Assembly: GCA_026874595.1 (NCBI GenBank)
Contig: CM049319.1
Span: 40,495,473 to 40,559,472, forward strand
DNA: 64,000 nucleotides
Direction: 5' to 3'
Source: Sipunculus nudus
Taxonomy: Eukaryota; Annelida; Sipuncula; Golfingiida; Sipunculidae
Shown here: positions 33,110-46,400 of the stretch, piece after piece
Position numbering within the stretch: the stretch's first letter is position 1
Layout of the letters: every line of letters begins with the position of its first letter
The notes under the pieces: generated by a model
Databases searched by the model: none
What the model was told of the DNA's origin: nothing
What the model saw: only the letters and a program-made list of their open reading frames with translations
Position numbers and translations under genes: made by a program

Positions 33110-34844
33110 GTAAAATTTGATTTGTTATTAATGTATGATCTCGAATCGTTCAGTCGTATATGTAAACATATTTCTAGGGTTGTTTCGACCTTTCTTTATA
33201 CAAATATGTTCTTGACTGTATTATTGATTTAACCGTTATTTAACTTCAGTCCTGTTTTAGCTTTTCGGTTTCTAGTGATTGGTCATTAACGTACGTTTTC
33301 GTGTCATTTATGTGTTGTGTTGTAGCATCAGGCGGCCTGTGTTTCTTGTGATTGGCCAGTTGTATGTTTGCTTTTTACACAAGGTCACCTATGTTTCTTG
33401 TTACTGGTCATTTATATGTTTGCTTGTTACATCAGGCCGCCTATGTTTTTTTTGTGATTGGTCATTTATATGTTTGCTTGTAACATCAGGCCGCCTATGT
33501 TTCTTGTGATTGGTTATTTATATGTTTGCTTGTTACATGAGGCCGCCTATGTTTCTTGTGATTGGTCAGCTGTATGTTTGCTTGTTACTCCAGGCCACAT
33601 ATGTTTCTTGTGATTGGTCATTTATATGTTTGCTTGTTACATCAGGCCGCCTATGTTTCTTGTGATTGGTCAGTTGTATGTTTGCTTGTTACTCCAGGCC
33701 ACTTATGTTTCTTGGGATTGGTCATTTATATGTTTGCTTGTTACATCAGGGCGTCTGTGTTTCTCGTGATTGATTTATATATATATATTTGTATATATAA
33801 ATATATATATATACGTGTTTGGTTGTTACACGAGGTCATATGTATTTCTTAGGATTCACCATTTAGTTGTCGAGTTGTTACACCAGGGCTCCTGTCTTTC
33901 TTGTAATTGGTCATTTGTATGTTTGCTGTTACATCAGGGCGCCTGAGTTTCTTGTGATTGGTCATTTTTCTGTTTGCTTGTTACATCAGGGCGCCTGTGT
34001 TTCTTTTAATTCGCCATTTATATGTTTGCTTGTTACATCAGGGCGCCTGTGTTTCTTGTGATTGGTCATTCATATGTTTTCTTGTTACATCAGGCCGCGT
34101 GTTTCTTGTGATCGTCATTTATCTGTTTTCTTGTTACATCAGGGCGCCTGTGTTTCTTTTAATTCTTCATTTATATGTTTGTTGTTACATCAGGTCGCCT
34201 ATGTTTCTTGTGATTGGTCACTTGTATGTTTGCTTGTTACATCAGGCCGCCTATGTTTCTTGTGATTGGTCCTTTTTCTGTTTGCTTGTTACATCAGGCC
34301 GCCTATGTTTTTTTTGTGATTGGTCATTTATATGTTTGCTTGTAACATCAGGCCGCCTATGTTTCTTGTGATTGGTTATTTATATGTTTGCTTGTTACAT
34401 GAGGCCGCCTATGTTTCTTGTGATTGGTCAGTTGTATGTTTGCTTGTTACTCCAGGCCACCTATGTTTCTCGTGATTGGTCAGTTGTATGTTTGCTTATT
34501 ACATGAGGCCGCCTATGTTTCTAGTGATTGGTCAGTTGTATGTTTGCTTGTTACTCCAGGCCACCTTTGTTTCTTGTGATTGGTCATTTATATGTTTGCT
34601 TGTAACATCAGGCCGCCTATGTTTCTTGTGATTGGTAATTTATATGTTTTCTTTATACATGAGGCCGCCTATGTTTCTTGTGATTGGTCAGTTGTTTGTT
34701 TGTTGTTACATCAGGCAACCTATGTTTCTTGTGATTTGGCATTAATATGTTTGCTTGTTACATGAGGCCGCCTATGTTTCCTGTGATTGGTCATTTATAT
34801 GTTTGCTTGTTACATCATGCCGCCTAGGTTTCTCGTGATTGATT

Positions 34845-34958
<114 letters not shown>

Positions 34959-35994
34959 TACGTGTTTGGTTGTTACACCAGGGCATATGTATTTCTTAGG
35001 ATTGACCATTTAAATTGTCGGGTTGTTACACCAGGGCTCCTGTCTTTCTTGTAATTGGTCATTTTTATGTTTGCTGTTACATCAGTGCGCCTGTGTTTCT
35101 TGTGATTGGTCATTTATATGTTAGCTTGTTACATCAGGCCGCCTGTGTTTCATGTGATTGGTCATTTTTCTGTTTTCTTGTTACATCAGAGCGCCTGTGT
35201 TTTCAAATTCGCCATTTATATGTTTGCTTGTTACATTAGGGCGCCTGTGTTTATTTTACTTCGCCATTTATATGTTTGCTTGTTACATCAGGCCGCCTGT
35301 GTTTCTTATGATTGGTCATTCATATGTTTGCTTGTTACATCAGGGTGCCTTGTGTTTCTTGTGATTAGTTGATTTATGTGTTTTCTTGTTACATCAGGCC
35401 GCCTGTGTTTCTTGTGATCGTCATTTATATGTTTTCTTGTTACATCAGGGCGCCTGTGTTTCTTTTAATTCGTCATTTATATGTGTGCTTGTTACATCAG
35501 GCGGCCCGTGTTTCTTGTGATTGGTCATTAATATGTTTGCTTATTACATCAGGCCGCCTATGTTTCTTGTGATTGGTTATTTATATGTTTGCTTGTTACA
35601 TGAGGCCGCCTATGTTTCTTGTGATTGGTCAGTTGTATGTTTGCTTGTTACTCCAGGCCACATATGTTTCTCGTGATTGGTCAGTTGTATGTTTGCTTGT
35701 TACATGAGGTCACCTATGTTTCTAGTGATTGGTCAGTTGTATGTTTGCTTGTTACTCCAGGCCACCTTTGTTTCTTGTGATTGTTCATTTATATGTTTGC
35801 TTGTAACATCAGGCCGCCTATGTTTCTTGTGATTGGTCATTTATGTTTTCTTTTTACATGAGGCCGCCTATGTTTCTTGTGATTGGTCAGTCGTTTGTTG
35901 GTTGTTACATCAGGCAACCTATGTTTCTTGTGATTGGTCATTAATATGTTTGCTTGTTACATCAGGCCGCCTATGTTTCTTGTGATTGGTCATT

Positions 35995-36055
35995 TATATG
36001 TTTGCTTGTTACATCATGCCGCCTATGTTTCTCGTGATTGATTTATATATATATT

Positions 36056-36097
<42 letters not shown>

Positions 36098-36158
36098 AAT
36101 ATATGTATAAATCAATCACGAGAAACATAGGCGGCATGATGTAACAAGCAAACATATA
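35995..36158. other. 164-bp near-perfect palindrome centred on an AT tract
   Basis: The left arm (35995-36060) contains GTTTGCTTGTTACATCATGC, CGCCTATGTTTCTCGTGATT and GATTTATA. The right arm (36093-36158) is its reverse complement, with about one mismatch. Base pairing is consistent about a centre at 36076.5 (for example 36000 with 36153, 36057 with 36096). The arms are satellite A sequence and the loop is (AT)n. It could extrude as a cruciform or be the scar of an inverted duplication. Confidence 0.92.
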
Positions 36159-36187
36159 TATATATACATATATATATACATATATAC

Positions 36188-36224
<37 letters not shown>

Positions 36225-39200
36225 AACAATATATATACGTGTTTGGTTGTTACACCAGGGCATATGTATTTCTTAGGATTGACCATTTAAATTGTCGGGT
36301 GGTTACACCAGGGCTCCTGTCTTTCTTGTAATTGGTCATTTGTATGTTTGCTGTTACATCAGGGCGCCTGTGTTTCTTGTGATTGGTCATTTATATGTTA
36401 GCTTGTTACATCAGGCCGCCTGTGTTTCTTGTGAATGGTCATTTTTCTGTTTTCTTGTTACATCAGGGCGCCTGTGTTTCTTATAATTCGCCATTTATAT
36501 GTTTGCTTGTTACATCGGGGCGCCTGTGTTTATTTTACTTTGCCATTTATGTTTTCTTGTTACATCAGGGCGCCTGTGTTTCTTGTGATCGGTCATTCAT
36601 ATGTTTGCTTGTTACATCAGGGCGCCTTGTGTTTCTTGTGATAAGTTGATTTATGTGTTTTCTTGTTACATCAGGCCGCCTGTGTTTCTTGTGATCGTCT
36701 TTTATATGTTTTCTTGTTACATCAGGGCGCCTATGTTTCTTTTAGTTCGTCATTTATATGTTTGTTTGTTACATCAGGCCGCATGTGTTTCTTTGTGATT
36801 TGTAAATATGTTTTCTTGTTACATCAGGGCGCCTGTGTTTCTTGTGATTGGTCACTAATATGTTTGCTTATTACATCAGGCCGCCTGTGTTTCTTGTGAT
36901 TTGTCATTTATGTTTGCTTTTTCATATCAGGCCGCTTGTATTTCATGTGATTCGTCCTTGATAAGTTTTATTGTTACATCATGGCGCCTGTGTTCCTTGT
37001 GATTGGTCATTTATATGTTTTCTTGTTACATCAGGCCGCCTGTGATTTTTTGTGATTGGTCATTTGTGTGTTCTCTTTTTACACGAGGGCGCCTGTGTTT
37101 CTTTTAATTCGTCATTTATATGTTTGCTTGTAACATAAGGGCGCCTGTGTTTCTTGTGATTGGACATTTATATTTTTGCTTATTAGATCAGGCCGCCTGT
37201 GTTTCTTGTGATTGGTCATTTTTATGTTTTCATGTTTATTCAGGGCGCCTGTGTTTCTTTTAATTCGTCATTTATATGTTTGCCTGTTACATCAGGGCGC
37301 CTGTGTTTCTTGTAATTGGACATTAATATTTTAGCTTATTACATCAGGCGGCCTGTGTTTCTTGTGATTGGTCATTTTTATGTTTTCTTGTTACATCAGG
37401 GCGCCTGGGTTTCTTTTAATTCGTCATATATGTGTTTGTTGTTACATATGGGCGCCTGTATTTCTTGTGATGGTTATTTATATGTTTGCTTGTTATATTA
37501 GGGCGCCTGTGTTTCTTGTGATTTGTCATTTATGTTTGCTTTTTTACATGAGGCCGCCTGTGCTTCTTGTGATTGGTCATTGATATGTTTGCTTGTTACA
37601 TCATGGCGCCTGTGTTTCTTGTGATTGGTCATTTATGTTTGCTTTTTAAGATCAGGCCGCCTATATTTCTTGTGATTAGTCATTTATATGTTTGCTTGTT
37701 ACATCATGGCGCCTGTATTTCTCGTGATTGGTCATTTATATGTTTTATTGTTACATAAGGGCGCCTGTGTTACATGTGATTGGTCATTTATATGTTTTCT
37801 TGTTACATCAGGGCGCCTGTGTTTCTTTTGATTGGTCATTTATGTTTGCTTTTTAACATCAGGCCGCTTGTATTTCTTGTAATTGGTCATTTATATGTTT
37901 GCTTGTTAATTCAGGGCGCCTGTGTTTCTTTTAATTCGTCATTTATATGTTTGCTTGTTACATCAGGGCGCCTGTGTTTCTTGAAATTGGACATTTATAT
38001 TTTAGCTAATTACATCAGGCGGCCTGTGTTTCTTGTGATTGGTCATTAATATGTTTGCTTGTTACATAAGGGCGCCTGTGTTTCTTGTAATTCGTCATTT
38101 ATATGTTTGCTTGTTACATATGGGCGCCTGTGTTTCTTGTGATTGGACATTTATATTTTTGCTTATTACATCAGGCCGCCTGTGTTTCTTGTGATTGGTC
38201 ATTTTTATGTTTTCTTGTTAATTCAGGGCGCCTGGGTTAATTTTAGTTCGTCATTTATATGTTTGCTTGTTACATCAGGGCGCCTGTGTTTCTTGTAATT
38301 GGACATTTATATTTTAGCTTATTACATCAGGCGGCCTGTGTTTCTTGTGATTGGTCATTAATATGTTTGTTTGTTACATCAGGGCGCCTGTGTTTCTTTT
38401 AATTCGTCATTAATGTGTTTGCTTGTTACATCAGGGCGCCTGTGTTTCTTGTGATTGGACATTTATATTTTTGCTTATTACATCAGGCCGCCTGTGTTTC
38501 TTGTGATTGGTCATTTTTATGTTTTCTTCTTAATTCAGGGCGCCTGGGTTTCTTTTAATTCGTCATTTATATGTTTGCTTGTTATATCAGGGCGCCTGTG
38601 TTTCTTGTAATTGGACATTTATATTTTAGCTTATTACATCAGGCGGCCTGTGTTTCTTGTGATTGGTCATTCATATGTTTTCTTGTTACTTCTGGGCGCC
38701 TGTGTTTCTTGTGATTTGTCATTTATGTGTGTTTTTTCATATCAGGCCGCTTGTATTTCTTGTGATTCGTCCTTGATAAGTTTTATCGTTACATCATGGC
38801 GCCTGTGTTTCTTGTGATTGGTGATTTATATGTTTTCTTGTTACATCAGGCCGCCTATGTTCTTGTGATTGGTCATTTATATGTTTTCTTGTTACATCAG
38901 GCCGCTTGTATTTCTTGTGATACGTCCTTCATGAGTTTTCTTGTTACATCATGGCGCCTGTGTTTCTCGTGATTGGTCATTTATATGTTTTCTTGTTACA
39001 TCAGGGCGCCTGTGTTACATGTGATTGGTCATTTATATGTTTTCTTGTTACATCAGGGCGCCTGTGTTTCTTTTGATTGGTCATTTATATGTTTTCTTTT
39101 TACACCAGGCCGCCTGTATTTCTTGTGATTTGTCTTTTATATGTTTTCTTGTTACATCACGGCGCCTGTGATTTTTTGTGATTGGACTTTTGTGTGTTTT

Positions 39201-41894
39201 CTTGTTACATCAGGGCGCCTGTGTTTCTTTTAATTCGTCATATGCATGTTTGTTGTTCCATCATGGCGCCTGTGTTTCTTGCGATTGGTCATTTATGTTT
39301 GCTTTTTAACATCAAGCCGCTTGTATTTCTTGTGATTGGTCATTTATTTGTTTGCTTGTTAATTCAGGGCGCCTGTGTTTCTTTTAATTCGACATTTATA
39401 TGTTTGCTTGTTACATCAGGGCGCCTGTGTTTCTTGTAATTGGACATTTATATTTTAGCTTATTACATCAGGCGGCCTGTGTTTCTTGTGCTTGGTCATT
39501 TTTATGTTTTCTTGTTACATCAGGGCGCCTGGGTTTCTTTTAATTCGTCATATATATGTTTGTTGTTACATATGGGCGCCTGTATTTCTTGTGAGTGGTT
39601 ATTTGAATGTTTGCTTGTTACATTAGGGCGCCTGTGTTTCTTGTGATTTGTCATTTATGTTTGCTTTTTTACATGAGGCCGCCTGTGCTTCTTGTGATTG
39701 GTCATTTATATGTTTGCTTGTTACATCATGGCGCCTGTGTTTCTTGTGATTGGTCATTTATGTTTGCTTTTTAACATCAGGCCGCCTGTATTTCTTGTGA
39801 TTGGTCATTTTTTATGTTTGCTTGTTACATGAGGCCGCCTATGTTTCTTGTGATTGGTCAGTTGTATGATTGCTTGTTACTTCAGGCCACCTATGTTTCT
39901 TGTGATTGGTCATTTATATGTTTGCTTGTAACATCAGGCCGCCTATGTTTCTTGTGATTGGTAATTTATATGTTTGCTTGTTACATGAGGCCGACTATGT
40001 TTCTTGTGATTGGTCAGTGGTATGTTTGCTTGTTACTCCAGGCCACCTATGTTTCTTGTGATTTATATGTTTGCTTGTTACACCAGGCCGCTTGTATTTC
40101 TTGTGATTTGTCTTTTATATGTTTTCTTGTTACATCAGGGCTCCTGTGATTTTTTGTGATTGGTCATTTGTGTGTTTTCTTGTTACATCAGGGCACCTGT
40201 GTTTCTTTTAATTCATCATTTATGTTTGCTTGTTACATCAGGGCGCCTGTGTTTCTTTTAATAGGACATTAATATTTTTGCTTTTTACATCAGGCGGCCT
40301 GTGTTTATTGTGATTGGTCATTTTTATGTTTTCTTGTTACATCAGGGCGCCTTGGTTTTTTTTAATTCGTCATATATATGTTTGTTGTTACATATGGGCG
40401 CCTGTGTTTCTTGTGATTGCTTATTTATATGTTTGCTTGTTACATTAGAGCGCCTGTGTTTCCTGTGATTTGTCATTTATGTTTGCTTTTTTACATCAGG
40501 CCGCCTGTGCTTCTTGTGATTGGTCATTTATATGTTTGCTTGTTACATCATGGCGCCTGTGTTTCTTGTGATTGGTCATTTATGTTTGCTTTTTAACATC
40601 AGGCCGCCTGTATTTCTTGTGATTGGTCATTTATATGTTTGCTTGTTACATCAGGCCGCCTATGTTTCTTGTGATTGGACATTTATATGTTTGCTTGTTA
40701 CATGAGGCCGCCTATGTTTCTTGTGATTGGTCAGTTGTATGTTTGCTTGTTACTCCAGGCCACCTATGTTTCTTGTGATTGGTCATTTATATGTTTGCTT
40801 GTTACATCAGGCCGTCTATGTTTCTTGTGATTGGTCATTTTTTCTGTTTTCTTGTTACATCAGGGCGCCTGTGTTTCTTATAATTCGCCATTTTTATGTT
40901 TGCTTGTTACATCAGGGCGCCTGTGTTTCCCTTAAATCGCCATTTATATGTTTGCTTGTTACATCAGCGCGCCTGTGTTTCTTGTAATTGGTCATTCATA
41001 TGTTTGCTTGTTACATCAGGGTGCCTGTGTTTCTTGTGATTGGTCATTCATATGTTAGTTTGTTACATCAGGCCGCCTGTGTTTCTTGTGATTGGTCATT
41101 TTTCTGTTTTCTTGTTACATCAGGGCGCCTGTGTTTCTTTTAATTCGCCATTTATATGTTTGCTTGTTACATCAGGGCGCCTGTGTTTCTTGTGATTGGT
41201 CATTTATATGTTTGCTTGGTACATCAGGCCGCCTGTGTTTCTTGTGATTTGTTAATATGTTTTCTTGTTACATCACGGCGCCTGTGATTTTTTGTGATTG
41301 GACTTTTGTGTGTTTTCTTGTTACATCAGGGCGCCTGTGTTTCTTTTAATTCGTCATATGCATGTTTGTTGTTCCATCAGGGCGCCTGTGTTTCTTTAAA
41401 TTCGTCATTTATATGTGTGCTTGTTACATCAGGGGGCCTGTGTTTCTCATGATTGTCTTTTATATGTTTTCTTGTTACATCAGGGCGGCTGTGTTTCTTT
41501 TAATTCGTCATTTATATGTTTCCTTTTTACATCAGGGCGCCTGTGTTTCTTTTAATTCGTAATTTATATGTTTTCTTGTTACATCAGGGCGCCTTTGTTT
41601 CTTGTGATTTGTCATTTATATGTTTTCTTTTTTCACCAGGCCGCCTGTGTTTCTTGTGATTGGTCTTTTATATGTTTTCTTGTTACATCAGGCTGCCTAT
41701 GTTTCTTGTGATTGGTCATTTATATGTTTTCTTGTTACATCAGGCCGCTTGTATTTCTTGTGATTCGTCCTTCATAAGTTTTCTTGTTACATCATGGCGC
41801 CTGTGTTTCTTGTGGTCATTTATATGTTTTCTTTTTGTTAATTTGTGCAGACTATTTATGTTCCTGTCTGTCGGGTATAACGGTGTTTGTTTTT

Positions 41895-43420
41895 ATGCCC
41901 CCGCCACAAAGTGGCCGGGGCATATAGTTTTTACCCATGTCCGTCATTCCGTCCTTCCGTCATTCCGAAATCAAACAGTTGTACGGACTTTTTTTCGCAA
42001 TGCCTGCGGATATTGGCCTAATTTTTGGTGTGTGGGCAGATATAGACCAGTTACAGATCGAGTTCGCGTTTTGTCCCGGTTGACCTACTTTTGACTGTTT
42101 TACGGCTCCTAAACTTAGAAAATTTCATGAAAAATAGAAATATTCATGACAGATACACATGTACGGACTTTTTCTCGCAATGCCTGTAGATATTGGCCTG
42201 AATTTTGGTGTGTGGACAGATATAGACCAGTTACAGATCGAGTTCGCGTTTCGTCTTGGTTGACCTACTTTTGACCGTTTTACGGCTCCTGAACATAGAA
42301 AATTTCATGAAAAATATGAAATTTCATGACAAATACACATGTACGGACTTTTACGCAGTGCCTGCAGATATTGGCCTGATTTTTGATGTGTGGACAGATA
42401 TAGACCAGTTACAGATCGAGTTCGCGTTTTGTCCCGGTTGACCTACTTTTGACTGTTTTACGGCTCCTAAACTTAGAAAATTTAATGAAAAATAGAAATA
42501 TTCATGACAGATACACATGTACGGACTTTTTTACGCAATGCCTGCAGATATTGGCCTGATTTTTGGTGTGTGGACAGATATAGACCAGTTACAGATCGAG
42601 TTCGCGTTTCGTCCCGGTTGACCTACTTTTGACCATTTTACGGCTACTAAACTTAGAAAATTTCATGAAAAATAGAAATATTCATGACAGATACACATGT
42701 ACAGACCTTTTTTCGCAATGCCTGGAGATATTGGCCTGATTTTTGGTGTGTGGGCAGATAATGACCAGTTACAGATCAAGTTCACGTTTTGTCCCAGTTG
42801 ACCTATTTTTGACTGTTTGACGGTGCTCTTACATAGAAAATTTAATAAAAAGGTGCATATGTATGGGTTTTTTTTTCGCAGTGCCTGCACATACGGGCCT
42901 GATTTTTGGTGTGTAGGCAGATAATGACCAGTTATAGATCGAGTTCTTGTTTTCTCTCAGTTGACCCACTTTTGACCATTTGACTGCTCCTGAACATAGA
43001 AAGTTTCATGAAAAATATAAATTTTCATAACATGACTTTTTTCCTCAATGCCTGCAGATACCACCCTGATTTTTTATGTGTGGGCAGATAATGACAGTTA
43101 CAGATCAAGTTCGCATTTCATCCCGGTTGACCTACTTTTGATTGTTTTACGGCTCCTAAACATAGAAAATTTCATAAAAGACAGAAATTTTTATGGAAAT
43201 GCACATGTAGGGACTTTTTTTCACAATGCCTGCATATACTGGCATGATTTTTGGTGTGTTGCTTGATAATGACCCGTTACAGATCGAGTTTGCATTTTGC
43301 CCTTGTTGACCTACTTTTGACCATACGACACCTCCTGAACTTAAAAAATTTTTTCAAAATTTTACAAATGTTTCTTATTTGCCCAAGGCGGGGGCATTCG
43401 TGTCGTTCCGACACATCTAG
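41895..43420 (+). mobile_element. Helitron-like non-autonomous element with about 180-bp tandem core ('pearl'/HINE-like)
   Basis: The 5' end is ATGCCCCCGCCAC, with an adjacent near-complement GTGGCCGGGGCAT (41895-41923). The 3' end carries GGCGGGGGCAT (43386-43396), the exact reverse complement of the first 11 bases. A hairpin follows, GTGTCG-TTC-CGACAC (43400-43414), two bases and then CTAG (43417-43420): the hairpin-plus-CTRR terminus typical of Helitron-like elements. The core is about eight diverging copies of an approximately 180-bp unit (TACACATGTACGG at about 42154, 42334, 42512, 42692). It interrupts a satellite B unit between GTGTTTGTTTTT and TTTATATATACGG. Uninterrupted versions of that junction occur near 46670 and 47050. 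No Rep/helicase gene is present. The layout resembles bivalve 'pearl' elements. Confidence 0.82.
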
Positions 43421-46400
43421 TTTATATATACGGACCACCGGTGTTTCTGCTGGTCAGGTTTTATGGAGTTTTTTTTATTTGTACAGAGTACCTGTTTTTT
43501 CTGCTGGTTTTACAGTTTTTGTTTATTTGTACAGACTGCCTGTGTTTCTGCTAGTCGGGCATCATGGGTTTGTTTATTTGTATAGACTTCCCGTTTCTGC
43601 TGGTCGGGTAAAACGGTGTTTGTTTGTTTTTTTTATATATACGGACTACCAGTGTTTCTGCTTGTCGGTATTTACGGAGTTTGTTTATTTATACAGACTA
43701 CTCGGGGCCTGGACAGCTGAGTGGTAAAACGCTTGGCTATCTCCGCCAGCGACCCGGGTTCGATCCCTGGCGTGGCTATGAGAGTGGGTTGTAGTTGCCC
43801 GTCCAAGGCCGGTGGTTTTCTCCGGGTACTCCGGTTTCCTCCACCGGAGGACTACGGACTTCCGGTGTATCTGCTGGTCGGGTGTTACGGAGTTTGTTTA
43901 TTTGTACAGACTACTTTTGTTTCTGCTGGTCGGGTATTGCGGTGTTTGTTTATTTGTACAGACAACCTGTGATTCTGCTGGTCGAGTAATACGGTGTTTG
44001 TTTATTTGTACAGACTACCTCTGTCACGGCTGGTCGGGTATTACGGTGTTTGTTTATTTGTACAGAATACCTGTGATTCTGCTGGTCGGATATTACGGTG
44101 TTTATTTATTTGTACAGACTACCTGTGATTCCGCTGGTGGAGCATTACGCTGTTTGTTTATTTGTTATGACTACCCGTGATTCCGTTGGTCGGGTATTTT
44201 GGTGTTTGTTTATTTGTACAGACTACCTGTGATTCCGCTGGTCGTGTATTACGGTGTTTGTTTATTTGTACAGACTACCTGTGTTTCTGCTGGTCGGGTA
44301 TTACGGTGTTTGTTAATTTGTACAGACTACCTGTGATTCCGCTGCTCGGGTATTACGGTGTTTGTTTATTTGTACAGAATACCTGTGATTCTGCTGGTCG
44401 GGCATCACGGGTTTGTTTATTTGTATAGACTTCCTGTTTCTGTTAGTCGGGTAAAACGGTGTTTGTTTTTTTATATATATACAGACTACCTGTGTTTCTG
44501 CTGGTCGGGTGTTACAGTGTTTGTTTATTTGTACAGACTACCTGTGTTTCTGATGGTCGTGTATTACAGTGTTTGTTTATTTGTACAGACTACCTGTGAT
44601 TCTGCTGGTGGTGTATTACAGTGTTTGTTTATTTGTGTAGACTTCCTGTTTCTGCTGGTCGGGTAAAACGGTGTTTGTTTTTTTTATATATACGGACTAC
44701 CGGTGTATCTGCTGGTCGGTTGTTACGGAGTTTGTTAATTTATACAGACTACATGCAAATTTGCTGGTCGGGTATTACGGTGTTTTGTAATTTGTACGGA
44801 CTACCTGAGTTTCTTCTGGTCGAGTATAACGGTGTTTGTTTATTAGTGCAGACTATTTATGTTTCTGCTGGTCGGGTATCACGGTGTTTGTTTATTTGGA
44901 TAGACTTCCTGTTTCTGCCTGTCGGTTATTACAATGTTTGTTTATTTTTTATATATACGGACTACCGGTGTTTCTGCTTGTCGGGTTTTACGGAGTTTCT
45001 TTATTTGTACAGACTATCTTTGTTTCTGCTTGTCGGGTATTACGGTGTTTGTTTACTTGTGCAGACTATTTATGTTTCTGCTGGTCGAGTATCACGGTGT
45101 TTGTTTATTTGTAGAGACTTCCTGTTTCTGCCTGTCGGTTATTACAATGTTTGTTTATTTTTTATATATACGTTCTATCGGTGTTTCTGCTTGTCGGGTT
45201 TTACGGAGTTTTTTTTATTTGTTCAGACTATCTTTGTTCCTGCTTGTCGGGTATTACGGTGTTTGTTTATTTGTACAGACTACCTGTGATTCCGCTGCTC
45301 GGGTATTACGGTGTTTGTTTATTTGTACAGACTACCTGTGACTCTGCTGGTCGGGCATCACGGGTTGGTTTATTTGTATAGACTTCCTGTTTCTGCTGGT
45401 CGGGTAAAACGGTGTTTGTTTTTTTATATATACGAACTACCGTTGTATCTGCTGGTCGGTTGTTACGGAGTTTATTTGTACAGACTGCCTGTGTTTCTGC
45501 TGGTCGGGTGTTACGGTGTTTGTTTATTTGTACAAACTTCCTGTGTTTCTGCTGGTCGGCATCACGGGTTTGTTTATTTGTGTAGACTTCCTGTTTCTGC
45601 TGGTCGGGTAAAACGGTGTTTGTTTTTTTATATATACGGACTACCGGTGTATCTGCTGGTCGGTTGTTACGGAGTTTGTTAATTTATACAGACTACATGC
45701 AAATTTGCTGGTCGGGTATTACGGTGTTTTGTAATTTGTACGGACTACCTGAGTTTCTACTGGTCGAGTATAACGGTGTTTGTTTATTAGTGCAGACTAT
45801 TTATGTTTCTGCTGGTCGAGTATCACGGTGTTTGTTTATTTGGATAGACTTCCTGTTTCTGCCTGTCGGTTATTACAATGTTTGTTTATTTTTTATATAT
45901 ACGGACTATCGGTGTTTCTGCTTGTCGGGTTTTACGGAGTTTCTTTATTTGTACAGACTATCTTTGTTTCTGCTTGTCGGGTATTACGGTGTTTGTTTAT
46001 TTGTGCAGACTATTTATGTTTCTGCTGGTCGGGTATCACGGTGTTTGTTTATTTGTATAGACTTCCTGTTTCTGCCTGTCGGTTATTACAATGTTTGTTT
46101 ATTTTTTATATATACGTTCTACCGGTGTTTCTGCTTGTCGGGTTTTACGGAGTTTCTTTATTTGTACAGACTATCTTTGTTCCTGCTTGTCGGGTATTAC
46201 GGTGTTTGTTTATTTGTACAGACTACCTGTGATTCCGCTGCTCCGGTATTACGGTGTTTGTTTATTTGTACAGACTACCTGTGACTCTGCTGGTCGGGCA
46301 TCACGGGTTTGTTTATTTGTATAGACTTCCTGTTTCTGCTGGTCGGGTAAAACGGTGTTTGTTATTTTATATATACGAACTACCGTTGTATCTGCTGGTC

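Noticed and set aside
44621-46284. Long open frames (222 codons, twice) in satellite B, and similar frames in satellites A and C
   Set aside because: They consist wholly of the repeat unit, show the unit's periodicity, exist in several frames and both strands, and have no domain or splice context. They follow from units or unit multiples divisible by three and lacking stops.
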